Part shown: one piece after another, positions 9,045 through 18,083 of the stretch
How positions within the stretch are numbered: position 1 is the stretch's first letter
How the letters are laid out: each line of letters opens with the position of its first letter
Assembly (NCBI RefSeq): GCF_004137255.1
Contig: NZ_SDWT01000001.1
Coordinates: 1,798,001 to 1,862,000, forward strand
Direction: 5' to 3'
Length of the DNA: 64,000 bases
From: Nocardioides oleivorans
Lineage (GTDB): Bacteria; Actinomycetota; Actinomycetes; Propionibacteriales; Nocardioidaceae
Notes under the pieces: model-generated
Database searches by the model: none
Told to the model about the DNA's origin: nothing
Seen by the model: the letters and a program-made list of their open reading frames with translations, nothing else
Made by a program: the position numbers and the translations under genes

Positions 9045-9098
9045 GCCTCGCCGACGACGCTCGTTGACCGGTGTGGCCGCACCCGGTGGACTGGCGCC

Positions 9099-10307
9099 AT
9101 GGCCGGTCAGGACTTCGAGGAGATGTGGCGCGACCTCGCGCCGGTGGGGCGATCGGCCACCTCGGGCGGCTACTTCCGCCAGCCCTGGGCCTCGGCGGAG
9201 ACCGAGCTGCGGGCGTGGTTCGCCGAGCAGTGCGAGGCTCGCGGGCTCACGGTCGAGACCGACGGCATCGGCAACCAGGTCGCCTGGTGGGGAACCGGCG
9301 ACGACGGCGTGCTCACCGGCTCGCACCTCGACAGCGTCCTCGACGGTGGGGCGTACGACGGCCCGCTGGGCGTGGTCTCCGCGCTCGCCGCCCTCGACAC
9401 GCTGCGGGCCCGTGGCTTCGAGCCGGGACGACCACTGGGGATCGGTGTGTTCGTCGAGGAGGAGGGCTCGCGCTTCGGACGCGCGTGCCTCGGCTCACGG
9501 CTGGTCACGGGGGCCACGACCTGGGACCAGGCCAAGGAGCTGCGCGACCGTGACGGCGTCTTCCTCGCGGACGCGATCTCCGACGCCGGGCTCGACCCCG
9601 CGCGCGGCCTCCTGGACCTCGACCGCGTCGGCACCTTCGTCGAGCTCCACGTCGAGCAGGGCCGCGACCTCGTCGACCGCGACGTCGCCGTCGGGCTGGC
9701 GAGCGAGATCTGGCCGCACGGCCGCTGGCGCTTCGACTTCGCCGGACAGGCCAACCACGCCGGCACCACGCGCATGGAGGACCGGCACGACCCGATGCTG
9801 TCCTACGCGATGACTGCGCTCGCGGCCAACAAGCAGGCGCGTCTCGCCGGACAGCGGGCCACCTTCGGCCGGATCGCGGTCGAGCCCAACGGCACCAACG
9901 CCGTGCCCTCGCTCGTCACGGCCTGGCTCGACGCGCGAGCGTCGTCCGACGGCGCCCTCGCCGAGCTGGTGGAGGCGATCGAGCGGCAGGCGACCGACCG
10001 CGCGGAGCGCGACGGCACCTCGCTGACGCTGACCGCCGAGTCCGTCTCGGGCTCGGTCGCCTTCGACACCGACCTGGCCGCGCGCCTCGCCGGCCTCCGC
10101 GACTGGCCGGTCATCCCGACCCAGGCCGGCCACGACGCGGGCATCCTGTCCGAGGCCGGCATCCCCACCGCGATGGTCTTCGTCCGCAACCCGACCGGGA
10201 TCTCGCACTCGCCCGACGAGCGCGCCGAGACCGCCGACTGCCTGGCCGGGGTCGAGGCGCTCGCGGACGTGCTGGCCGAGCTGGCCGGTCCCGGGCAGCC
10301 GGCATGA
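9099..10307 (+). CDS. M20 amidohydrolase (allantoate/N-carbamoyl type) in hut cluster
   Basis: A 402-aa binuclear-zinc amidase of the allantoate amidohydrolase/N-carbamoyl-L-amino acid hydrolase subgroup. Visible motifs are TGSHLDSVLDGGAYDGPLG (first ligands), EEEGSRFGRACLGSR, LHVEQGRDL, the substrate-gating NHAGTTRMEDRHD, and a C-terminal GHDAG. It overlaps hutF by 4 bp. HutF yields N-formylglutamate, which HutG would normally deformylate, and no hutG is seen here. The position suggests that this enzyme opens the N-formyl (or a related N-carbamoyl-like) amide bond of a histidine-pathway intermediate. That role is inference; by family alone it could act on ureido acids. Confidence 0.85.
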   Translation: MAGQDFEEMWRDLAPVGRSATSGGYFRQPWASAETELRAWFAEQCEARGLTVETDGIGNQVAWWGTGDDGVLTGSHLDSVLDGGAYDGPLGVVSALAALDTLRARGFEPGRPLGIGVFVEEEGSRFGRACLGSRLVTGATTWDQAKELRDRDGVFLADAISDAGLDPARGLLDLDRVGTFVELHVEQGRDLVDRDVAVGLASEIWPHGRWRFDFAGQANHAGTTRMEDRHDPMLSYAMTALAANKQARLAGQRATFGRIAVEPNGTNAVPSLVTAWLDARASSDGALAELVEAIERQATDRAERDGTSLTLTAESVSGSVAFDTDLAARLAGLRDWPVIPTQAGHDAGILSEAGIPTAMVFVRNPTGISHSPDERAETADCLAGVEALADVLAELAGPGQPA

Positions 10308-11632
10308 CGGCGTACCTCCTCGAGCGCGCCTGGCTCCCGACGGCGACCGGTGGCTCCTTCCGCGACGACGTCCTCGTCGAGGTGGTCGACGGCCGCTTCG
10401 CCTCGGTCACGCCCGATGCGGACCCGAAGTGCGCGGTCCCGGTGCGCGGCCTCGTCGTGCCCGGCCTCGCCAACACCCACAGTCACGCCTTCCATCGGGC
10501 GCTCCGCGGCCGCACCCAGCGCGAGCGCGGCACGTTCTGGACCTGGCGCGACCAGATGTACGACGTCGCGGCGCGGCTCGACCCGGAGACCTACCTCGCC
10601 CTCGCGCGGGCGACCTACCGCGAGATGGCCGCCGCCGGCATCACGGCCGTCGGGGAGTTCCACTACCTCCACCACCAGCCCGACGGCACGCCCTACGCCG
10701 ACCCGAACGAGATGGGGCTGGCGCTCGTGCACGCCGCACGCGAGGCCGGGATCCGGATCACCCTGCTCGACACGCTCTACCTCTCCTCGGGCTTCGGCGC
10801 CCCGCCCCAGGGAGCACAGGTGCGCTACGACGACGGGAGCGTGCAGCAGTGGCTGGAACGGACGGCCGCCGTCGGCGCACTGGGTGACGGCGCCCGGACA
10901 GGAGTCGCCGTGCACTCCGTGCGCGCCGTGCCCGCGTCCGACCTGGCCCACGTCGCCGCGGGGATCGGCGACCGTCCCTTCCACGTGCACCTCTCCGAGC
11001 AGGTCGCCGAGAACGACGGCTGCCTCGAGGCCTACGGCGTCTCGCCGACCCGGCTGCTCGCCGACGCCGGTCTCCTCGGGCCGACGACCTCGCTCGTCCA
11101 CGCCACCCACCTGAGCGACGCCGACATCGCCCTCATCGGGGGTGCCCGCGCCTTCGCGTCGTTCTGCCCGACCACCGAGCGCGACCTCGGAGACGGGATC
11201 GGGCCGTCCCGTGCCCTCCACGACGCCGGCGCACGGCTGACCCTCGGCAGCGACAGCCACGCGGTGGTCGACCTCTTCGAGGAGATGCGCGCGGTCGAGC
11301 TCGACGAGCGGCTGGCGACGCAGCAGCGCGGCCACTGGACCGCCGGCGAGCTCCTCGGGGCCGCCACCGTGATGGGCCAGGCGTCCCTGTGGTGGGACGA
11401 CGCCGGTGCCATCGCCGTGGGCAAGCGCGCGGACCTCGTCGTCCTCGATCCCGCGAGCCCGCGCACGGCCGGCACCGGACGCGACGAGAACACCGTGGTC
11501 TTCGCCGCCGTCACCGAGGACGTACGACGGGTCATGGCCGACGGGCGCTGGATCATCGACGACGACGGCGACCGTGCCGGGATCGGCCGCGAGCTGGACG
11601 ACGTCATCGGTCGCATCTGGGAGGACGCATGA
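10304..11632 (+). CDS. hutF: Formimidoylglutamate deiminase
   Basis: A 442-aa amidohydrolase-superfamily enzyme that converts N-formimidoyl-L-glutamate to N-formyl-L-glutamate and ammonia. Metal ligands are visible in [10 protein letters not shown] (H59, H61), HVHLSEQ and the catalytic [10 protein letters not shown] near the end. The stretch [19 protein letters not shown] is characteristic of HutF and separates it from guanine deaminases. Start and stop overlap the neighbouring genes by 4 bp each, so the cluster is translationally coupled. Confidence 0.93.
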   Translation: MTAYLLERAWLPTATGGSFRDDVLVEVVDGRFASVTPDADPKCAVPVRGLVVPGLANTHSHAFHRALRGRTQRERGTFWTWRDQMYDVAARLDPETYLALARATYREMAAAGITAVGEFHYLHHQPDGTPYADPNEMGLALVHAAREAGIRITLLDTLYLSSGFGAPPQGAQVRYDDGSVQQWLERTAAVGALGDGARTGVAVHSVRAVPASDLAHVAAGIGDRPFHVHLSEQVAENDGCLEAYGVSPTRLLADAGLLGPTTSLVHATHLSDADIALIGGARAFASFCPTTERDLGDGIGPSRALHDAGARLTLGSDSHAVVDLFEEMRAVELDERLATQQRGHWTAGELLGAATVMGQASLWWDDAGAIAVGKRADLVVLDPASPRTAGTGRDENTVVFAAVTEDVRRVMADGRWIIDDDGDRAGIGRELDDVIGRIWEDA

Positions 11633-12801
11633 GCACCACCGTCATCACCGGCATCGGCGAGCTGGTCACCAACGACCCGGATCGCTCCGAGCCGGGCGGC
11701 CTCCTGGGCCTGCTCACCGATGCCGCCGTCGTGATCGAGGGCAGCCGCATCGCGTGGGTCGGCCTGGCCGCCGACGCGCCTGCCGCCGACGTGCAGGTCG
11801 ATGCGGGCGGGCGTGCGGTCATCCCCGGCTTCGTCGACTCGCACAGCCACCTCGTCTTCGCCGGCGACCGGAGCGCCGAGTTCGAGGCACGCATGACCGG
11901 TGAGCCCTACTCGGCGGGCGGCATCCGGACCACGGTGGCGAGGACCCGTGCCGCCACCGACGAACAGCTCACCTCGCACGTCGCCCGGCTCGTCGCGGAG
12001 ATGCGGGCGCAGGGCACCACCTCGCTGGAGATCAAGAGCGGCTACGGGTTGTCGGTGCTGGACGAGGCTCGCAGCCTCGCGGTGGCCGCCCAGTTCACCG
12101 ACGAGACCACGTTCCTCGGCGCCCACGTCGTCCCGGCCGGCACCACTCCCGAGGACTACGTCGCCCTCGTCACCGGCCCCATGCTCGCGGCGGCTGCCCC
12201 GCACGCCCGGTGGATCGACGTGTTCTGCGAGGACGGCGCCTTCGACGTCGACCAGGCACGGGCCATCCTGGCCGCGGGGTCCGACAGCGGCCTGCGCGGC
12301 CGGCTCCACGCCAACCAGCTGACGTACGGCAAGGGCGTGCAGCTGGCCTGCGAGCTCGGCCTCGCGGCCGTCGACCACTGCACCTTCCTCAGCCCCCTCG
12401 ACGTTGAGTCCCTCAGAGACTCACGGACCATCGCGACCCTCCTGCCCGGCGTCGAGTTCTCCACCCGGCAGCCCTACCCGGACGCCCGCGGGCTGATCGA
12501 CGCCGGCGTCCGCGTCGCCCTCGCCAGCGACTGCAACCCGGGCTCGTGCTTCACCTCGTCGATGGCGCTGTGCATCGCGCTGGCCGTGCGCGAGATGCGG
12601 ATGAGTCCCGCCGAGGCGCTGCACGCCGCGACCGCGATGGGTGCCGCCGCCCTCGACCGCGACGACGTCGGCGTGCTCGCCCCCGGCAAGGCCGCCGACC
12701 TCGTCCTCCTCGACGCGCCGTCGTACGTCCATCTCGCCTACCGCCCCGGCGTCCCGCTCGTGGCCGGGGTCTGGCAGTCCGGCCGCCCCGTCGTGGGGTA
12801 G
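11629..12801 (+). CDS. hutI: Imidazolonepropionase
   Basis: A 390-aa amidohydrolase that hydrolyses 4-imidazolone-5-propionate to formimidoylglutamate, the step before HutF. Metal-binding residues sit in [15 protein letters not shown] (H72, H74), with [17 protein letters not shown] and [10 protein letters not shown] further on. The start is ATG at 11629 overlapping the hutF stop; an in-frame upstream extension runs through hutF and is not coding. hutH and hutU, needed for the first two steps, are not in this window. Confidence 0.95.
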   Translation: MSTTVITGIGELVTNDPDRSEPGGLLGLLTDAAVVIEGSRIAWVGLAADAPAADVQVDAGGRAVIPGFVDSHSHLVFAGDRSAEFEARMTGEPYSAGGIRTTVARTRAATDEQLTSHVARLVAEMRAQGTTSLEIKSGYGLSVLDEARSLAVAAQFTDETTFLGAHVVPAGTTPEDYVALVTGPMLAAAAPHARWIDVFCEDGAFDVDQARAILAAGSDSGLRGRLHANQLTYGKGVQLACELGLAAVDHCTFLSPLDVESLRDSRTIATLLPGVEFSTRQPYPDARGLIDAGVRVALASDCNPGSCFTSSMALCIALAVREMRMSPAEALHAATAMGAAALDRDDVGVLAPGKAADLVLLDAPSYVHLAYRPGVPLVAGVWQSGRPVVG

Positions 12802-12808
12802 TCAGCGA

Positions 12809-12823
12809 CCACCCCCGGGGTGG
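12809..12823. terminator. Short inverted repeat after hutI
   Basis: CCACCCC and GGGGTGG arms sit 8 bp after the hutI stop and are separated by a single base. The loop is too tight for a good hairpin and there is no T-run, so this is at best a weak terminator. Confidence 0.25.
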
Positions 12824-12827
12824 AGGA

Positions 12828-12923
12828 CTACCTCAGACGGCCGTCGTACGCCGCCGGGGCGCGCATCTGAGGTAGCCCGCCACGCGGAGATAGGGCACGC
12901 GCCCGATGTCCGGGGCTACCTCA
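12828..12923. promoter_or_regulatory. Three CTACCTCA half-sites (operator array)
   Basis: CTACCTCAGA (12828-12837) is matched by its exact reverse complement TCTGAGGTAG (12866-12875). TGAGGTAGCCC (12868-12878) is in turn matched by its exact reverse complement GGGCTACCTCA (12913-12923). The array ends 55 bp before the peptide gene that leads the LuxR-type regulator operon, so autoregulation by that protein is likely (inference). The first pair could alternatively form a hairpin terminating hutI. Confidence 0.5.
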
Positions 12924-12978
12924 TGGACGGAATCTCTTCTCACGGTCCAGCAAGGGCCGCGACGAAGAGGAGAAGGAC

Positions 12979-13095
12979 ATGTTCACCACCGACAGCTTCC
13001 TGGGTGCCGAGATCAGCTACCGCCAGGACAAGGTGCGCCGTGACTACGGCGTCCGCCGCTGGACCAGGGTCCGCACCACCGACACCCGGAAGTGA
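12979..13095 (+). CDS. 38-aa peptide coupled to LuxR-type regulator
   Basis: A small open frame beginning MFTTDSFLGAEISY and ending in a basic tail (KVRRDYGVRRWTRVRTTDTRK). It has a strong GAGGAGAAGG ribosome-binding site 5-6 bp before its ATG. Its stop overlaps the GTG start of the large regulator by 4 bp (GTGA), the arrangement expected for translational coupling. No domain is recognised; it is rich in Arg/Tyr and has no membrane segment. Possibilities are a partner or modulator of the regulator, or a leader that sets its translation. The coding call rests on the RBS, the overlap and the codon bias. Confidence 0.6.
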   Translation: MFTTDSFLGAEISYRQDKVRRDYGVRRWTRVRTTDTRK

Positions 13096-16000
13096 CCCGC
13101 ACCGCGATCGACCCGTCAGTGTCGGTCGAGCAGGACACAATGTCGTCCGTGCCGGCCCTGCGGACCACCGATCTCATCGGACGCGATGCCGAGCTGGAGC
13201 AGCTCACCGCCCAGCTCGGCATTCGCGCGTCCGGGACCGGTCGTGACCAGGGCGACGACGCCCGGCACGACGCGACCGTCCGCGCGATGCTCGTCGCCGG
13301 CGACGCGGGCGTCGGCAAGACCCGACTCCTCATGGCCCTGCGCGACGAGGCGCTCGCGGCCGGCTGGCAGGTCGTCGCCGGCCACTGCCTCGACCTCGCC
13401 GACAGCTCCCTGCCCTACCTCCCCTTCTCCGAGGTGCTCGGCCGCCTGATGTCCGACGTGCCCGACGTCGCCGCCCGTGTCCTCGACCAGCACCCCACGC
13501 TCGCCCGGCTCCAGCCCGGGCGCCGGATCCGCAGCAGCGAGACCGCGTCGGGCGACCAGGCCCTCGACCGCGGCAACGTCTACGACGCGGTCGGCGACCT
13601 CCTCTCCGCCGTCGCCGAGCAGGCGCCGCTCCTCCTCGTCGTCGAGGACACCCACTGGGCCGACGAGTCCACGCGCGACATGCTCAGCTTCCTCTTCTCC
13701 CGCCCGCTGCCTGGCGTCGCGCTGGTCGTCTCCTACCGCGCTGACGACCTCCACCGCCGCCACCCGCTGCGCCGCCAGGTCGCGGAGTGGAGCCGCCTGC
13801 GCGGCGTCGACAGGCTCCAGCTCGAGCCCCTCGCTGACGACGACGTGCGCAGCCTCGTCCGCGCCCTGCACCCCTCGACGATGTCCGAGGCGGAGTACGT
13901 CTCCATCGTCGACCGCGCCGAGGGCAACCCGTTCTTCATCGAGGAGCTCGTCGGTGCGACGTGGTCCGGCCAGGTTCCCGGCGAGCTCGCCGACGTGCTG
14001 CTCGTCCACCTCGACCGGCTCGACGACACCACCCGGCGCGTGGTGCGGCTCGTGTCCGTCGCCGGGCGCCAGGTCAGCCACGGGCTGCTCTCCGCGGTCT
14101 CCGACCTCGACACCACCGAGCTCGAGGCAGCGCTGCGCAACGCGGTCGAGGCCCACGTCCTCGTCGCGTCGCGCGGCGGGACCTACGCCTTCCGCCACGC
14201 GCTGCTCGGCGAGGCGGTCTACGACGACCTCCTGCCCGGCGAGCGGGTCCGGCTCCACGCCGACTTCGTGTCGGCGCTCGGGGAGGGCCGCGCCGTCGGC
14301 ACCGCTGCCGAGCTCGCGCAGCACGCCCGCCGCGCCGACGACCGACCGGTCGCCGTGCACGCCTCGATCGAGGCGGGCGAGGAGGCGCTCGCCGTCGGTG
14401 GTCCGTCCGAGGCGGCGACCCACTTCCTCGACGCGCTCGAGCTCATCGACACCTCGCGCACGCCCTTCGACGGCATCGACGCGCACGCGCTCACCCGGCG
14501 CTGCGCGGAGGCCCTGATCGCCGCCGGTCGCGTGCCCAAGGCGGTCAAGGTGCTCCGCGCCCGGCTCGCCACGCTGCCGGTCGACGGAGCCGCCATCGAC
14601 CGCGGCCAGCTGCTGACCGCGCTGGCCACCGCGCTGCTGCTCACCGACACCGCCGACGACCCCAACGAGATCGCCGCGGAGGCGATCGAGCTGCTGCGCG
14701 GAGGACCGCCCAAGCTGCTCGCCCAGGCGCTCTTCGTCCGCTCCCGCGGCCTCGGCAGCTGGCGGGCCGACGAGGCCCGCGCGCTGGCCGTGGAGGCGCT
14801 CGAGATCGCCGAGCGCAACGACCTCACCAGCCTGGCCGTCGAGCTCCACACCACCCTGGCCGGGCTCGAGGCCGACGACAGCAGCAGCCCGGGCTCGGGG
14901 TGGCGGGCCGCCGCCGACCGCGCCCGCCGGGCCGGCCTCATCGACGCCGAGCTGCGTGCGCTCTACATGCTCGGTCGCTTCCACCACGACACCGGCGACC
15001 TCGAGACCGCCGTCGAGGTCTACCGCGAGGTCATCGGGCGCAGCGAGGTCGGCGGCCTCGTCTGGTCGCCGTTCCCCGCCGAGTCGCGGCTGCTGCTCGC
15101 CGTCGTGCTGACGCACCAGGGCAGGCTCGACGAGGCGTGGGAGCTGCTCGACGTCTCGGGCCAGAACCCGCCCATGGTCTACGAGTGGCTCTTCTTCGCC
15201 CACCAGATGCTCGTCACGATCGGCATCCGCGGCGACAGCCACGCCAAGGCGCTCGAGCGGCTCCGCGACTACTGGACCACGGACGGGCTCACCGCGATCT
15301 CCGCGGGCGGCGCCGAGCTGATGCGGGCGGTCGCGGCCGGCGACGGCACGGCCGCGCTCGCGGTGTACGACGACGTGGTGGCCGCCGTCGTACCCCTCTG
15401 GCACGAGTGGTTCCAGGCCCGGCTCCGCCTGTCGACCGTGGCGATCAGCGCCTTCGCCGCCGCGGCCGCGCACCAGTCCGCCGACGAGCGGGAGGCCGCC
15501 GCCGTCGACGTCGAGCGGCTGGTCGCCGACGGTGGCAGGGTCATCGACTTCTACGCGCCCTACGACGGCAGCCACGGCCCGGAGTACCGCATGTGGGTCG
15601 CGCGTCGGGCCGCCGAGCACCTGCGCTGGCGCTGGCTCGCGCAGGTCGACCCGCCCTCGGCCGAGGAGCTGGTCGGGGCGTGGCGCGTGGCCGAGGAGAC
15701 GTCGGTCGCCTACGGCAGCGTGCCCGAGGTCGCGCAGGCGCGGGTCCGGCTGGCAGGCGTGCTGCGGGCGACCGGCGACACCGCCGCGGCGCGCGTCGTG
15801 GCCGACCAGGCCCGTGAGGCCGCGCACGCGCTGCGGTCGAGCTCGCTGCTGGCCGAGCTGACCGCCCAGGGCTCGGCGCCCGCGCCGGCCGCTGCGTCCG
15901 AGACGGCGGTGCTCACCCCGCGCGAGGCCGAGATCCTCGCCCTCGTCGCCGAGGGGCGCACCAACGGCGAGATCGGCAAGCAGCTGTTCATCAGCACCAA

Positions 16001-16103
16001 GACGGTGTCGGTGCACGTCTCCAACATCCTGGCCAAGCTCGACGCCGCCTCCCGCACCGAGGCCGCGGCGGTCGCGCGTCGGCGCGGGCTGCTCGACGCG
16101 TGA
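13092..16103 (+). CDS. LuxR-family regulator with AAA ATPase domain (LAL type)
   Basis: A 1003-aa regulator of the large ATP-binding LuxR (MalT-like) class. The N-terminal P-loop ATPase has Walker A GDAGVGKT (residues 70-77) and Walker B LLLVVEDTHWADEST (about 183-195). A long helical TPR-like middle follows, then a C-terminal LuxR HTH (LTPREAEILALVAEGRTNGEIG ... STKTVSVHVSNILAKL; about 938-1000). Such proteins bind a ligand and ATP and activate transcription as oligomers. GTG at 13092 overlaps the upstream peptide stop; ATG at 13149, just before the conserved region, is an alternative. The inducer is unknown. Confidence 0.92.
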   Translation: MTRTAIDPSVSVEQDTMSSVPALRTTDLIGRDAELEQLTAQLGIRASGTGRDQGDDARHDATVRAMLVAGDAGVGKTRLLMALRDEALAAGWQVVAGHCLDLADSSLPYLPFSEVLGRLMSDVPDVAARVLDQHPTLARLQPGRRIRSSETASGDQALDRGNVYDAVGDLLSAVAEQAPLLLVVEDTHWADESTRDMLSFLFSRPLPGVALVVSYRADDLHRRHPLRRQVAEWSRLRGVDRLQLEPLADDDVRSLVRALHPSTMSEAEYVSIVDRAEGNPFFIEELVGATWSGQVPGELADVLLVHLDRLDDTTRRVVRLVSVAGRQVSHGLLSAVSDLDTTELEAALRNAVEAHVLVASRGGTYAFRHALLGEAVYDDLLPGERVRLHADFVSALGEGRAVGTAAELAQHARRADDRPVAVHASIEAGEEALAVGGPSEAATHFLDALELIDTSRTPFDGIDAHALTRRCAEALIAAGRVPKAVKVLRARLATLPVDGAAIDRGQLLTALATALLLTDTADDPNEIAAEAIELLRGGPPKLLAQALFVRSRGLGSWRADEARALAVEALEIAERNDLTSLAVELHTTLAGLEADDSSSPGSGWRAAADRARRAGLIDAELRALYMLGRFHHDTGDLETAVEVYREVIGRSEVGGLVWSPFPAESRLLLAVVLTHQGRLDEAWELLDVSGQNPPMVYEWLFFAHQMLVTIGIRGDSHAKALERLRDYWTTDGLTAISAGGAELMRAVAAGDGTAALAVYDDVVAAVVPLWHEWFQARLRLSTVAISAFAAAAAHQSADEREAAAVDVERLVADGGRVIDFYAPYDGSHGPEYRMWVARRAAEHLRWRWLAQVDPPSAEELVGAWRVAEETSVAYGSVPEVAQARVRLAGVLRATGDTAAARVVADQAREAAHALRSSSLLAELTAQGSAPAPAAASETAVLTPREAEILALVAEGRTNGEIGKQLFISTKTVSVHVSNILAKLDAASRTEAAAVARRRGLLDA

Positions 16104-16171
16104 ATCGTTTGCGGCGCGCGATCCGGGGTAGGAAGGAGCTCACTGCCCGACCCGAGCCACGGAGTGCCCCG

Positions 16172-17242
16172 ATGAACGCGCATCGCCGACTGACCGTCGC
16201 CCTCGCCGCGACCGCCCTGACCCTGACCTCGGCGCTGGCCGCCGGGTCGCCCGCCTCCGCCAGCGACGGCCCCGGCCGCACCGTGCCCGACACCGCTCCG
16301 TCGGCCGAGGGGGCCGAGCCGCTGGTCGCGCCGGTCCTCGGCACGCCCGACGCGGGTCGCGTGACGGCGCGCGCGTCGTCGGCCCGGCGTCCGCTCTTCG
16401 CCTTCTGGGGCCTGAAGTACAACCGGCTCGACGGGTTCGGCTTCCAGAGCGCCGTGCGAGGCTCCGGCACCTCGATCGAGCTGGCCGCGGCATGGAAGAC
16501 CTACCGCGGGTCGAAGCCGCTCCTGCCGAAGGTCTTCGTCCAGGCGCGCGTCGATGGCGGGAAGTGGTCGAAGCTCAAGGGCGCGAAGGGCAAGATCGGC
16601 AAGAACGGCCTCGTCCGCTCACGCGTCCCGGCCTTCACCGTCACCGCCGGCGTCCCGGCGCAGACCGTCGACTACCGCTTCAAGACCAAGAAGCTGAAGA
16701 AGGGCCCGAAGAAGGCCCGCCGGAGCATCGCGTCGAAGCCGGTCTCGGTGCGCTTCGAGAACCAGGCGATGTACACCGGGGAGCAGGCCCGCTTCTACGC
16801 TCCCATCGCGAACCTCTGCCCCAACTCCAACGTCACCATCGACACGACCGGCGCGCTGGCCGGCGACCGGGCGGGCGTCTTCGACTGGCAGAACGGCCTC
16901 ACGATCAACCCGACGCTCCTCGCCACCTACACCTGGCAGAGCGAGGCGCAGAAGCTCGCGGTGGCCATCCACGAGTGCGCCCACTTCCAGCAGTTCCACC
17001 TGTGGGGCGGCACGAACGAGAGCTGGGAGACGCTCGTCGCCCGCTCGGGCGAGGTCTTCGTCCCCGACAACAACCCGAGCGGACCGACGACGCCTATGGC
17101 GGCGGACTGGGCGCCGCTCGAGCACGCCGCCGACTGCGCGACCAGCATCATCACCGGTGGCATCCAGGACACCTACGGCGGCTACTGCAACCCGGCCGAG
17201 ACCGCGGCGGCCGGCCTGCTCTGGCAGGGCCAGCGCTACTGA
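16172..17242 (+). CDS. Secreted protein with HExxH zinc-protease-like motif
   Basis: A 356-aa protein with a clear signal peptide (basic start, hydrophobic core LTVALAATALTLTSALAAG, cleavage near ASA). A basic, Lys-rich β-type region follows (about 100-200). A C-terminal part holds AIHECAHFQQFHLWGG (an HExxH zinc motif) and, some 45 residues later, PLEHAADCATS, which offers a possible third ligand as in gluzincins (ExxAD). Four cysteines could form disulfides. I do not recognise a named family; an extracytoplasmic metallopeptidase is likely by motif only. ATG at 16172 is chosen over GTG at 16100 because the signal peptide begins there and GGAG lies 7 bp upstream. Confidence 0.7.
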   Translation: MNAHRRLTVALAATALTLTSALAAGSPASASDGPGRTVPDTAPSAEGAEPLVAPVLGTPDAGRVTARASSARRPLFAFWGLKYNRLDGFGFQSAVRGSGTSIELAAAWKTYRGSKPLLPKVFVQARVDGGKWSKLKGAKGKIGKNGLVRSRVPAFTVTAGVPAQTVDYRFKTKKLKKGPKKARRSIASKPVSVRFENQAMYTGEQARFYAPIANLCPNSNVTIDTTGALAGDRAGVFDWQNGLTINPTLLATYTWQSEAQKLAVAIHECAHFQQFHLWGGTNESWETLVARSGEVFVPDNNPSGPTTPMAADWAPLEHAADCATSIITGGIQDTYGGYCNPAETAAAGLLWQGQRY

Positions 17243-17249
17243 CCGGGTC

Positions 17250-17281
17250 CTGGCGGACGGGTCGGGGGACCCGTCCGCCAG
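17250..17281 (+). terminator. Strong hairpin terminator
   Basis: CTGGCGGACGGGT (17250-17262) pairs perfectly with ACCCGTCCGCCAG (17269-17281) around a 6-base loop, starting 8 bp after the secreted-protein stop. Most likely a factor-assisted or L-shaped actinobacterial terminator, since there is no U-tract. Confidence 0.7.
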
Positions 17282-17290
17282 ACTCCTCGC

Positions 17291-18052
17291 ATGTCCGAGC
17301 CTGACTTCCGGTGCTCCTTCGCGAGCGCCGGCGACGACGAGCCCATCGTGGGCACGGCGCCCACCGACACCGAGCTCCTGCTGGTCGAGGCTCCGGGACC
17401 GTGGGGCAAGGACGCGCTCGCCGACAACCGGCTGCCCGAGGTCGTCCGTGAGCACCTCGCCGCGCTCGACCTGAAGGTGTTCCTGCTGCGCCGGCCCGAC
17501 GGCAGCGCGAGCACCGGGACGCACGTCTTCCGCGCCACCGCCACGCCGGAGGGGTACGACGTCCGCGCGACGGTGCTCGACCGGCCCGAGGACCTGATCG
17601 GGCTCGACCCCGACACGTGGGCGTCGTACCCGGCCGGGGAGCCGCTGTGGTTGGTCTGCACCAACGGCAAGCGCGACCGCTGCTGCGCCGAGATCGGGCG
17701 ACCGATCGCCGGGCTGCTGGCCAGCGAGTGGCCCGAGGGGACGTGGGAGACCACGCACCTGGGCGGGCACCGGTTCTCCGGGACGCTGCTCGGGCTCCCC
17801 AGCGGGGTCACGCTTGGCCGCCTCGGCGCCGACGAGGCGCTCGACGCGTGCCGGGCCGTGCTGCGCGGCGAGCTCCCCGAGCGGCTGACCCGTGGTCGGG
17901 CGGGACGTGCGGGGGTCGACCAGGTCCGCGAGCTCCACGTGCGCGCCGGCGGGTCGCCCGACGCGCAGATCGTCGCCGTGCCCGGTCCCGTCCGTCGCCA
18001 GTCCTGCGGCGACACCAAGGTCAAGGGCACCACGGTCTACGAGGTCCGCTGA
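17291..18052 (+). CDS. Sucrase/ferredoxin-like family protein
   Basis: A 253-aa protein of the Suc_Fer-like (thioredoxin-like ferredoxin) family. The diagnostic block is CTNGKRDRCCAEIGRPIAGL followed by THLGGHRFSGTLLGLPSG, with the cysteines and histidines expected to bind a [2Fe-2S] cluster. The name is historical: members are not sucrases, and their physiological role is not established. It is a monocistronic-looking gene, 9 bp after a terminator hairpin. Confidence 0.85.
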   Translation: MSEPDFRCSFASAGDDEPIVGTAPTDTELLLVEAPGPWGKDALADNRLPEVVREHLAALDLKVFLLRRPDGSASTGTHVFRATATPEGYDVRATVLDRPEDLIGLDPDTWASYPAGEPLWLVCTNGKRDRCCAEIGRPIAGLLASEWPEGTWETTHLGGHRFSGTLLGLPSGVTLGRLGADEALDACRAVLRGELPERLTRGRAGRAGVDQVRELHVRAGGSPDAQIVAVPGPVRRQSCGDTKVKGTTVYEVR

Positions 18053-18083
18053 CCACCGGCCGGCAGGAGAGGGTCGCGGGCGC

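Noticed and set aside
13116..16016. 966-codon minus-strand open frame opposite the LuxR-type regulator
   Set aside because: Shadow of the real gene's third-position GC; no recognisable domain.
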